This document shows positions 1 through 5,478 of a DNA stretch of 5,478 nt, piece by piece (position 1 is the stretch's first letter; every line of letters begins with the position of its first letter). A program made the translations under genes and the position numbers. This DNA is from Erythrobacter sp. UBA3075 (GTDB taxonomy: Bacteria; Pseudomonadota; Alphaproteobacteria; Sphingomonadales; Sphingomonadaceae): the NCBI GenBank assembly GCA_002367375.1, contig DFBR01000234.1, positions 5,173 through 10,650 of the forward strand, written 5' to 3'. Under the pieces are notes generated by a model. The model worked only from the letters and a program-made list of their open reading frames with translations, did no database searches and was not told where the DNA came from.

Positions 1-432
1 GAGAACGGTTTCTTCGATCAATGGGCCTTGCGCGGCATTGCCGAGGAAGTGGTGGTCGCGGTGCGATTGCTCGCCCATTGGCTCAGCTTCGGCCCGTTCA
101 TCATCGTCGCCGCTTTCCCCGCAAGCGCGCTTGTCGGCATCGATGGCGCGACATTGCATGTGGTGCTGCTGGGCCTGCTGGCAGGCACGCCGGGGCTGGC
201 CGCCATCGGCATCATCATCGCGTCTGTAACTGTCGGGCTGAGAAGCGGCGGCGCGGCGCTGTCCGGCCTGCTGGTCATCCCGCTTGCCGTGCCGCTGCTA
301 ATCTTTGGCGCAGGTTCGCTCTCGACCGGCGGCGAAGGCGGACTCGCCCTGACCGGAGCAATCAGTCTGGTGCTGGTGGCAATTGCGCCCTTTGCCGGTG
401 GCGCGGCAATCAGGGCCGCGCGCGAGGGTTAG
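1..432 (+). CDS. ccmB: Heme exporter protein CcmB, C-terminal part (5' end outside window)
   Basis: Membrane subunit of the CcmABCDE heme-handling ABC system of cytochrome c maturation (System I), acting in the inner membrane with the ATPase CcmA. The frame is open from base 1 (ENGFFDQWAL...) and ends at TAG 430-432, giving 143 visible residues. The family is about 220 residues long, so roughly the first third is missing. Four strongly hydrophobic segments follow one another: the LLAHWLSFGPFIIVAAFPAS region, a segment containing LLGLLAGTPGLAAIG, one containing LLVIPLAVPLLIFGAG, and a final one ending in IAPFAGGAAIRAA. The LLAGTPGL, TVGLRSGG and IPLAVPLLIFG stretches match the conserved layout I recall from Escherichia coli CcmB (LLGTPTLG, TVGLKRGG, LPLTIPLLIFA). 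A TTG at 28 is only an internal codon. CcmA would be expected upstream. The downstream neighbour is convergent, so ccmB is the last gene of its unit here and no ccmC follows it. Confidence 0.93.
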   Translation, partial: ENGFFDQWALRGIAEEVVVAVRLLAHWLSFGPFIIVAAFPASALVGIDGATLHVVLLGLLAGTPGLAAIGIIIASVTVGLRSGGAALSGLLVIPLAVPLLIFGAGSLSTGGEGGLALTGAISLVLVAIAPFAGGAAIRAAREG

Positions 433-438
433 CGACCA

Positions 439-810
439 TCAATAGGGCGGGTGATAATCCTCGCGCCGCAAGCTCAGCATATAGTCCGCGAGTGTCTCAG
501 CTTCGTCCTGATCCAGATAGAAATCCATCTGTTCGGGATAATTGTGCGCTCCGGTTAGCCAAGTAAGCAGAGTTTCTCGCGTCAGGCCCGGCGTATTCGC
601 AATCACCGCCCATTCGGGAGCCTCGGCATTGGGCGACAGACCATAGGCCTCGACCGAGTGGCACCCGGCGCAGGCTGCCTGGGCCAATGCGTGCGCCTCG
701 CGATTTTCTGGAGCGACAGTTGCGGCTACTGGCTCTGCCGGAGCGGCATGCTGGCAAGCACCCAGCGACATGGCTCCGGCAATGGTGGTGGCAATTACTG
801 CGATGCGCAT
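439..810 (-). CDS. Small lipoprotein c-type cytochrome (single heme)
   Basis: Predicted membrane-anchored, periplasm-facing electron carrier of 123 residues. Residues 1-19 form a lipoprotein signal peptide (MRIAVIATT...) with a lipobox L16-G17-A18-C19, so Cys19 would be lipidated. An Ala/Pro-rich linker follows, then a heme c motif C47-A-G-C50-H51. Met95 in YPEQMDFYL is the likely second axial ligand, followed by a typical C-terminal class I cytochrome helix (DEAETLADYMLSLR). The start at 810 is preferred over an upstream in-frame start at 867 because it begins the signal peptide and is preceded by GAAGGG 7 bases upstream. The gene is last of the three - strand genes, 66 bases after map, and converges with ccmB with only 6 bases between stops. 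The redox partner is unknown. Its heme would be attached by the Ccm system to which neighbouring ccmB belongs. The cytochrome assignment is firm; the specific role is not recognised. Confidence 0.87.
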   Translation of the reverse strand: MRIAVIATTIAGAMSLGACQHAAPAEPVAATVAPENREAHALAQAACAGCHSVEAYGLSPNAEAPEWAVIANTPGLTRETLLTWLTGAHNYPEQMDFYLDQDEAETLADYMLSLRREDYHPPY

Positions 811-817
811 GTTCCGA

Positions 818-823
818 CCCTTC
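818..823 (-). promoter_or_regulatory. Ribosome binding site of the cytochrome gene
   Basis: The - strand reads GAAGGG here, 7 bases before the ATG at 810. This Shine-Dalgarno-like site supports the internal start that yields a lipoprotein signal peptide, rather than the longer frame starting at 867. Confidence 0.55.
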
Positions 824-839
824 ACGTTAATTGCGGCCC

Positions 840-877
840 ATCTGGCGCAACGGTGCAAGGCTAGCATTACGCCAGAT
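840..877. repeat. 8-bp inverted repeat between map and the cytochrome gene
   Basis: ATCTGGCG at 840-847 and CGCCAGAT at 870-877 are perfect reverse complements separated by 22 bases. Inside the spacer, TGC (854-856) and GCA (864-866) could extend pairing in a cruciform or RNA hairpin. The outer base of one arm falls in the map stop codon. No U-run follows on the - strand, so it is not a classical intrinsic terminator. It may be an operator, an RNA-processing hairpin or a weak attenuator between the two genes. Function is inferred only from position. Confidence 0.4.
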
Positions 878-1704
878 CAAGCGTAAGGCGGTTTGTGCAA
901 TCCTGTTGGCGAGCTCGTGAAAATTTCTGCGCCGTCTTCGGTAATTCCGATGGAATGCTCAAACTGCGCGCTCAGCGATTTGTCGCGCGTCACAGCGGTC
1001 CAGCCATCATTGAGCAGCTTCACATGCGGACGGCCGAGGTTGATCATCGGTTCGATGGTCATGAACATACCGGCCTTCAGCTCCGGCCCCGTACCCGCGC
1101 GCGCTGCGTGGACGACTTCGGGCGCATCGTGGAACAGGCGGCCCAGCCCATGTCCGCAAAAGTCGCGCACCACGCCGTAACGCTGGCGTTCGGCAATCTG
1201 CTGTATAGCCGCACCGATATCACCCAGCCGCGCACCGGGCCGCACCTGTGCAATACCTGCCATCAGGCATTCATAGGTCACTTCGACCAGCTTCTTCGCC
1301 TTCAGCGGCACATCGCCAACAAGGAACATGCGGCTGGTATCGCCATGCCAGCCGTCGAGCAGCGGGGTCACGTCGATATTGACGATATCGCCGTCCTTCA
1401 GCCGTTTGTCGCTGGGGATGCCGTGGCACACCACATGGTTGATCGAGATGCAGCAACTGTGGGTGTAACCGCGATAGCCGAGCGTAGCCGGCACCGCGCC
1501 GCCATCCAACGTCATCTCACGCACCACGCTGTCCAACTCGCCGGTAGTGACACCGGGCTGCACCCGCACGGCCATTTCGTCGAGTATTCGCGCGGCGAGC
1601 TGCCCCGCCTTGCGCATGCCCTCAAAGCCTTCCGGCCCATGCAGTTTGATGGTTCCGTCGCGGTAGACAGAAGTGTCGCCGGTTACGTGCTGATATTGCG
1701 TCAT
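877..1704 (-). CDS. map: Type I methionine aminopeptidase
   Basis: Cytosolic metalloenzyme that removes the initiator methionine from nascent proteins after deformylation. The chosen product is 275 residues. All five dinuclear metal ligands of the M24A fold are present with family spacing: D111 (VNIDV), D122 (HGDTS), H185 (CGHGLG), E218 (TIEPM) and E249 (QFEHS). The substrate-contacting histidines H94 (VVCHGIP) and H192 (LFHDAPE) are also present. An extension of about 14 residues relative to Escherichia coli MetAP (MTQYQHVTGD...RDGTIKLHGPEGFEGM) precedes the catalytic domain and is typical of alphaproteobacterial forms. The ATG at 1704 is chosen because this N-terminus looks family-like. A longer frame from a TTG at 1749 would add a 15-residue Cys-rich tail with no support. 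No Shine-Dalgarno is visible; the - strand reads CCTCCTC immediately before the ATG. It lies 53 bases after the lipoprotein gene and may be co-transcribed with it. Confidence 0.97.
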   Translation of the reverse strand: MTQYQHVTGDTSVYRDGTIKLHGPEGFEGMRKAGQLAARILDEMAVRVQPGVTTGELDSVVREMTLDGGAVPATLGYRGYTHSCCISINHVVCHGIPSDKRLKDGDIVNIDVTPLLDGWHGDTSRMFLVGDVPLKAKKLVEVTYECLMAGIAQVRPGARLGDIGAAIQQIAERQRYGVVRDFCGHGLGRLFHDAPEVVHAARAGTGPELKAGMFMTIEPMINLGRPHVKLLNDGWTAVTRDKSLSAQFEHSIGITEDGAEIFTSSPTGLHKPPYA

Positions 1705-1757
1705 GAGGAGGCATGTAGCGATTGGCGCGCAAAATTGCGAGCCGCACAAACGCCTAG
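1705..1757 (-). other. Leader of map: no Shine-Dalgarno, anti-SD-like CCTCCTC
   Basis: This 53-base gap separates the lipoprotein stop from the map ATG. On the - strand the seven bases directly before the ATG are CCTCCTC (1705-1711), resembling the 3' end of 16S rRNA rather than a ribosome binding site. The gap also holds a short dyad, CGCAA/TTGCG at 1728-1732 and 1735-1739. I see no confident promoter. Confidence 0.35.
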
Positions 1758-2612
1758 CTAGTCGCCCGCCGCAAAGTCCTCGCGATATTCGGGGCGCACA
1801 ATCTCCAGCAAGTCCGCGTCCATGTCGAATGTGAACTCATAAGAGCCCTCGACATAAGGCCCGGCCAGATAGGGCGCGATCTGGATACCGATGCGGTTGA
1901 AGGCCTCGCCATTGGTGGAACCGAGCAGGAGGTTCGTCTCGTCCGGGGCGATGCAGGCATCGAACGTGTCGGTGGATCCCTCCTCAATCGGCGCACCGCG
2001 CCGTTCAGCCCGCTCTGCGTTCAGCGCTTCGCACAGACGCGCGCCCAGCGCAGTGTCGAGCGCCTCGGGTGAGGTGAAGAAGGCTATCGGTTCAACCGGA
2101 GCTGCGTTTTCCTTGTCCCACACGACAGTGTCGAACCGGTAATTGGGATGCGCGCCGCCGCTATAGCTGTCGAGCGCGGCTGACATGCTCAGCCAGCCCG
2201 GAAGGTCGGCGACCACTTCCCAGCTCGTCCCGCTCGCATATTTGTTGAAGGGGAAGCCATTTTCGCGTGCCTGAGCACGCCCGCGGGACGATTCGCTGGC
2301 CAGTGTGCGGCGCTGCTGGTCCAGTCGCTGGTCAAGCCATGCTGCCAGCCCGGGAAGCTCTCCCGCCTCTTGCGGATAGCTGTATCCGAATACGAAATCA
2401 TCGTTTTCTTCGGAGACCTGCCGCGCCCCGCCAATGGGTGTTTCCTCCCCGTTTTCGGGGGGTTCCGGGGGTTCTGGGGGCTCTTGAGTTGCTGTGGCGC
2501 TGGGCGTTGCAGAGGCGACCGGGTCGCTTTCCTGAACCGGCACTTCGCAGCCCGCCAGCAGCACGGCCGAAGCCAGCGCCGGAACCGCAATCCCAATGAA
2601 TCGTCGCTTCAT
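1758..2612 (-). CDS. DUF4163/DUF3298-type lipoprotein
   Basis: Predicted 284-residue envelope lipoprotein of unknown function. Residues 1-22 form a lipoprotein signal (MKRRFIGIAVPALA...) with lipobox L19-A20-G21-C22. A low-complexity linker follows, containing three Glu-Pro-Pro repeats at residues 44-52. The folded part starts around residue 72. Residues S151-G-G-A-H-P-N157 match the SGGAHPN-like motif of DUF4163, and the end region GPYVEGSYE (251-259) followed by a hydrophobic strand matches the usual end of DUF3298. These domains occur in Bacillus RsiV (lysozyme-sensing anti-sigma factor) and the deacetylase PdaC. Here there is no membrane-spanning anti-sigma part and no catalytic deacetylase domain, so only the domain pair is claimed. 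The start at 2612 is preferred over upstream codons because it begins the signal peptide and has GGAAAGG about 10 bases upstream. It is first of the - strand group and divergent from the M17 peptidase gene. Confidence 0.82.
   Translation of the reverse strand: MKRRFIGIAVPALASAVLLAGCEVPVQESDPVASATPSATATQEPPEPPEPPENGEETPIGGARQVSEENDDFVFGYSYPQEAGELPGLAAWLDQRLDQQRRTLASESSRGRAQARENGFPFNKYASGTSWEVVADLPGWLSMSAALDSYSGGAHPNYRFDTVVWDKENAAPVEPIAFFTSPEALDTALGARLCEALNAERAERRGAPIEEGSTDTFDACIAPDETNLLLGSTNGEAFNRIGIQIAPYLAGPYVEGSYEFTFDMDADLLEIVRPEYREDFAAGD
2454..2483 (-). repeat. 9-base repeat encoding (Glu-Pro-Pro)3, G-rich on the + strand
   Basis: Three imperfect 9-base units (GAGCCCCCA, GAACCCCCG, GAACCCCCC on the - strand), followed by another GAA, encode residues 44-53 of the lipoprotein linker. 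On the + strand this gives G-runs at 2457-2462, 2467-2471 and 2476-2480 with 4-base spacers. Such linkers usually span from the lipid anchor to the folded domain, and the unit count may vary between strains. Confidence 0.75.
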
Positions 2613-2660
2613 CACATCGAAGCCTTTCCAAATGCGAACGAAAACGGCAAGCGATATTCC
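2613..2660. promoter_or_regulatory. Divergent intergenic region (lipoprotein / M17 peptidase)
   Basis: Only 48 bases separate two divergent start codons. The - strand carries GGAAAGG (2623-2629), a plausible ribosome binding site for the lipoprotein. The + strand has no clear Shine-Dalgarno before the ATG at 2661. Promoters for both directions must lie here or inside the opposing gene; I could not identify -35/-10 boxes with confidence. Confidence 0.4.
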
Positions 2661-4042
<1,382 letters not shown>

Positions 4043-4043
<1 letters not shown>

Positions 4044-4129
4044 TGGTCCCCTTGCTCGCCCGCTGCGGGGCGTCTAAGCGCGCCATTGCAAGCCGGGGCA
4101 AGCTAACTTTCCAGAGGATGGCCGATTGA
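4043..4129 (+). CDS. Possible 28-codon bridging reading frame (speculative)
   Basis: An ATG overlaps the pepA stop codon (TGATG, 4041-4045) and opens a 28-codon frame (MVPLLARCGASK...). Its TGA stop (4127-4129) overlaps the TTG start of the SH3 gene (TTGA, 4126-4129). The product is short, basic and resembles nothing I recognise. A weak GGACGG lies about 8 bases upstream. It could allow ribosomes to travel from pepA to the SH3 gene by re-initiation, or be chance in a GC-rich gap. Without it, the 82-base interval 4044-4125 holds only a small GC-rich hairpin (CGCCC 4057-4061 / GGGCG 4068-4072). Confidence 0.2.
4113..4117 (+). promoter_or_regulatory. Ribosome binding site deciding the TTG start of the SH3 gene
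   Basis: AGAGG lies 8 bases before the TTG at 4126. An ATG at 4118 is too close and stops after three codons. There is an in-frame TAA at 4075 and no other start codon between it and 4126, so this site makes the TTG the best start. Confidence 0.55.
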
Positions 4130-4482
4130 GCCAAGCTGAAGAAACCGACGACACCAAGCACCCGCAAGGTCCTTATGTCCTTGCTGGCCCTGCCGTGCGT
4201 CCTGACCCGCGCAAGGTTCCGCTCCGCGGCGATCTGGCGCATATTGCGCTGGCCGGAAAACACTTCGTGCCGCATTACGCCGTGCCCCAGCCGCGCACGG
4301 TGATGCCGGGCGGCGCCCCGCTGTTGGCTGATCCTGACGATGATGCGGAAAAATTATGCATCCTGATGGAGGGCGACAGTTTTGAAGTGCTTGATGAAAC
4401 GGGCAAGTGGGTCTGGGGCTGCCTCTCGGTCGAAGGGCCGGTTGGCTATGTCCGCACCGATCTGCTGGAACAGGTGATCTAA
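4126..4482 (+). CDS. Stand-alone SH3-domain protein (N-terminal half of an NlpC/P60 peptidase)
   Basis: 118-residue protein starting at TTG. After a charged tail, residues 21-59 (GPAVRPDPRKVPLRGDLAHI... to PQPRTV) resemble the conserved lead-in of alphaproteobacterial NlpC/P60 (C40) peptidases (DPR..., DLA, ...G..., R-V). Residues about 62-117 form a bacterial SH3 domain, with hallmark positions W95-V-W97-G98 and V106-G107-Y108-V109 before the closing DLL. In those enzymes a Cys-His catalytic domain follows. Here the frame stops right after the SH3 domain, so no catalytic residues exist and hydrolase activity is not expected. There is no signal peptide. From memory, NlpC/P60 genes often follow M17 aminopeptidase genes in sphingomonads, so this may be a catalytic-domain loss or a dedicated binding protein. 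Its stop overlaps the argC start. Confidence 0.72.
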   Translation: MSQAEETDDTKHPQGPYVLAGPAVRPDPRKVPLRGDLAHIALAGKHFVPHYAVPQPRTVMPGGAPLLADPDDDAEKLCILMEGDSFEVLDETGKWVWGCLSVEGPVGYVRTDLLEQVI

Positions 4483-5414
4483 TGGTGCATACGGTGTTTA
4501 TCGACGGCGCAGAAGGCACCACCGGTCTGGAAATCGTGGACCGTCTTGAAGACCACGATGCTTTTGAACTGGTGCGGCTGAGCGATGCTGAGCGCAAGGA
4601 TACCGAATGCCGCCGCTCGGCGCTCAATTACGCCGATTTTGCCATATTGTGCCTGCCCGATGATGCCGCCCGCGAAGCTGTCGCGATGCTCGACGAAGAA
4701 TCCGGCACGCGGGTTATCGACGCCTCCACCGCGCATCGCAATGCAGCGGGCTGGATATACGGCTTCCCCGAACTGGTCGGGCCGAGCGTGATTGCCGGAG
4801 CGGCGCGTGTCGCCAATCCGGGCTGCTATCCGACCGGATTTCTTGCCTTGATCGCACCGCTGGTTCGCGCTCGTCTGTTGCCTCGCGACTGGCCCTATAC
4901 CGTCAATGCGGTCTCGGGATATTCCGGCGGCGGTAAGGCGTTGGTCCAGCGTTTCGCCGAAGAGCCGGACATTGCCTATCGCGCCTATGGATTTTCGCTC
5001 GATCACAAGCATCTTGAAGAAATGCAGAAGAAGGCCGGGCTGGCCCATGCGCCCGTCTTCGCTCCGGCAGTTGTGCCCGCATTTCGCGGAATGCTGGTGG
5101 AAGTGCCGCTTGCGATTGTCGCCATGCGATCCGCCGCCGAGCCGGACAAACTGCGCGAAGAACTGACCAGCTATTATGCAGACTCCCCGATCGTCACCGT
5201 CCACGATGACGAGGAACCGCCTACCGAATTGGTACTGCGCCGCGATGCCGAGCCATCGGATCGGCTCGACCTGTGGGTGTTTGCCGATGCGCAAGGACAG
5301 ACCGCAAGGCTCGTCGCGCGACTGGACAATCTTGGTAAGGGCGCCAGCGGTGCAGCAGTGCAATCGCTCAATCTGATGGCCGGGTGTGATGAACTGGCCG
5401 GATTGAGGGTCTGA
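4482..5414 (+). CDS. argC: N-acetyl-gamma-glutamyl-phosphate reductase, type 2
   Basis: Cytosolic NADPH-dependent enzyme that reduces N-acetyl-glutamyl phosphate to N-acetylglutamate semialdehyde, the third step of arginine biosynthesis. The 310-residue product matches the shorter type 2 class. Residues 7-16 (IDGAEGTTGL) are the glycine-rich nucleotide-binding loop. N-P-G-C115-Y-P-T contains the catalytic cysteine that forms the thioester. H175/H177 in the DHKHLEEM stretch (from D174) contain the conserved histidine region. The ATG at 4482 starts at the Rossmann strand and overlaps the preceding stop codon (TAATG), with AGGTG 7 bases upstream. A frame extending to 4407 lies inside the SH3 gene and is rejected. 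In many alphaproteobacteria argC follows rpsI; here it is coupled to an SH3 gene instead, suggesting local rearrangement. No arginine operator was recognised. Confidence 0.96.
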   Translation: MVHTVFIDGAEGTTGLEIVDRLEDHDAFELVRLSDAERKDTECRRSALNYADFAILCLPDDAAREAVAMLDEESGTRVIDASTAHRNAAGWIYGFPELVGPSVIAGAARVANPGCYPTGFLALIAPLVRARLLPRDWPYTVNAVSGYSGGGKALVQRFAEEPDIAYRAYGFSLDHKHLEEMQKKAGLAHAPVFAPAVVPAFRGMLVEVPLAIVAMRSAAEPDKLREELTSYYADSPIVTVHDDEEPPTELVLRRDAEPSDRLDLWVFADAQGQTARLVARLDNLGKGASGAAVQSLNLMAGCDELAGLRV

Positions 5415-5478
5415 TACCGATCTCACCTGCCCAGCAATTGGGCATGGCTGCCTGAATTTTCGCCAGTGAAATTTGCCG
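5415..5478. other. Downstream flank of argC; weak hairpins
   Basis: No gene is visible in these last 64 bases. TGCCCA (5428-5433) and TGGGCA (5439-5444) form a perfect 6-bp inverted repeat with a 5-base loop. An alternative GGCA/TGCC hairpin (5441-5444 / 5449-5452) is followed by TGAATTTT. Either could be a weak transcription end for argC, but neither is a strong intrinsic terminator. Confidence 0.3.

Noticed and set aside
811..867. Longer start for the cytochrome gene at 867
   Set aside because: It would put 19 residues before the signal peptide and abolish the lipoprotein start. The 810 start has a good ribosome binding site.
442..890. Similar C-terminal ends of the cytochrome (YHPPY) and Map (HKPPYA)
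   Set aside because: The underlying DNA differs, and both ends are too short to indicate duplication; probably coincidence.
1705..1757. GAGGAGG on the + strand at 1705-1711 as a ribosome binding site for a short + strand gene
   Set aside because: The adjacent ATG is followed at once by TAG, and the next in-range TTG gives only 11 residues. More likely it is the complement of the map leader.
895..1761. 288-codon open frame on the + strand opposite map
   Set aside because: It lies antisense to a methionine aminopeptidase with all catalytic residues. Its product resembles no family and is rich in His and Arg, as expected of a shadow in GC-rich coding DNA.
2370..2660. N-terminal extension of the M17 peptidase upstream of 2661
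   Set aside because: The frame stays open, but it runs antisense through the signal peptide and linker of the lipoprotein gene, and the family N-terminus begins at MSIADNLIQ.
4057..4072. GC-rich hairpin after pepA as a terminator
   Set aside because: The 5-bp stem is short and no T-run follows. The tight arrangement of the genes suggests that transcription continues into the SH3 gene and argC.
4479..5426. 315-codon open frame on the - strand opposite argC
   Set aside because: The + strand frame is clearly ArgC with its nucleotide-binding loop and catalytic cysteine. The antisense product shows no recognisable motif.

Overview
This window is a compact, GC-rich stretch of bacterial chromosome. 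It carries housekeeping genes plus a few small, poorly characterised ones. The protein sequences point to an alphaproteobacterium, most likely of the order Sphingomonadales (Erythrobacter or Sphingomonas type). This is an inference from the style of the proteins: a 275-residue type I methionine aminopeptidase with an N-terminal extension, a short 460-residue M17 aminopeptidase, a type 2 ArgC, and an alphaproteobacterial SH3 domain of the kind found on NlpC/P60 peptidases. I see no mobile element, tRNA, rRNA or CRISPR array.

Layout from left to right. The window opens inside ccmB on the + strand (membrane subunit of the heme/cytochrome c maturation ABC exporter; its N-terminus lies outside the window). 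It ends only 6 bases from the stop of a convergent group on the - strand. Read in its own direction, that group is a DUF4163/DUF3298-type lipoprotein (2612 to 1758), the methionine aminopeptidase map (1704 to 877) and a small lipoprotein cytochrome c (810 to 439). A 48-base divergent gap (2613-2660) separates the lipoprotein from a + strand group: M17 leucyl aminopeptidase (2661-4043), a stand-alone SH3-domain protein with a TTG start (4126-4482), and argC (4482-5414), whose ATG overlaps the SH3 stop codon. The last 64 bases hold no recognisable gene.

How the genes relate. CcmB helps to mature c-type cytochromes, and the convergent neighbour is itself a predicted single-heme c-type cytochrome, so the two are thematically linked though not in one operon. 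Map and the M17 enzyme both act on protein and peptide N-termini but lie in opposite transcription units. The SH3 protein looks like the N-terminal targeting half of an NlpC/P60 (C40) cell-wall peptidase without its catalytic half. It is tightly coupled to argC, an arginine biosynthesis gene with no obvious functional link to it.

I found no convincing undescribed system. The points most worth a second look are the catalytic-domain-less SH3 gene, the tightly overlapping start and stop codons around it (including a possible 28-codon bridging reading frame), and an 8-bp inverted repeat between map and the cytochrome gene.
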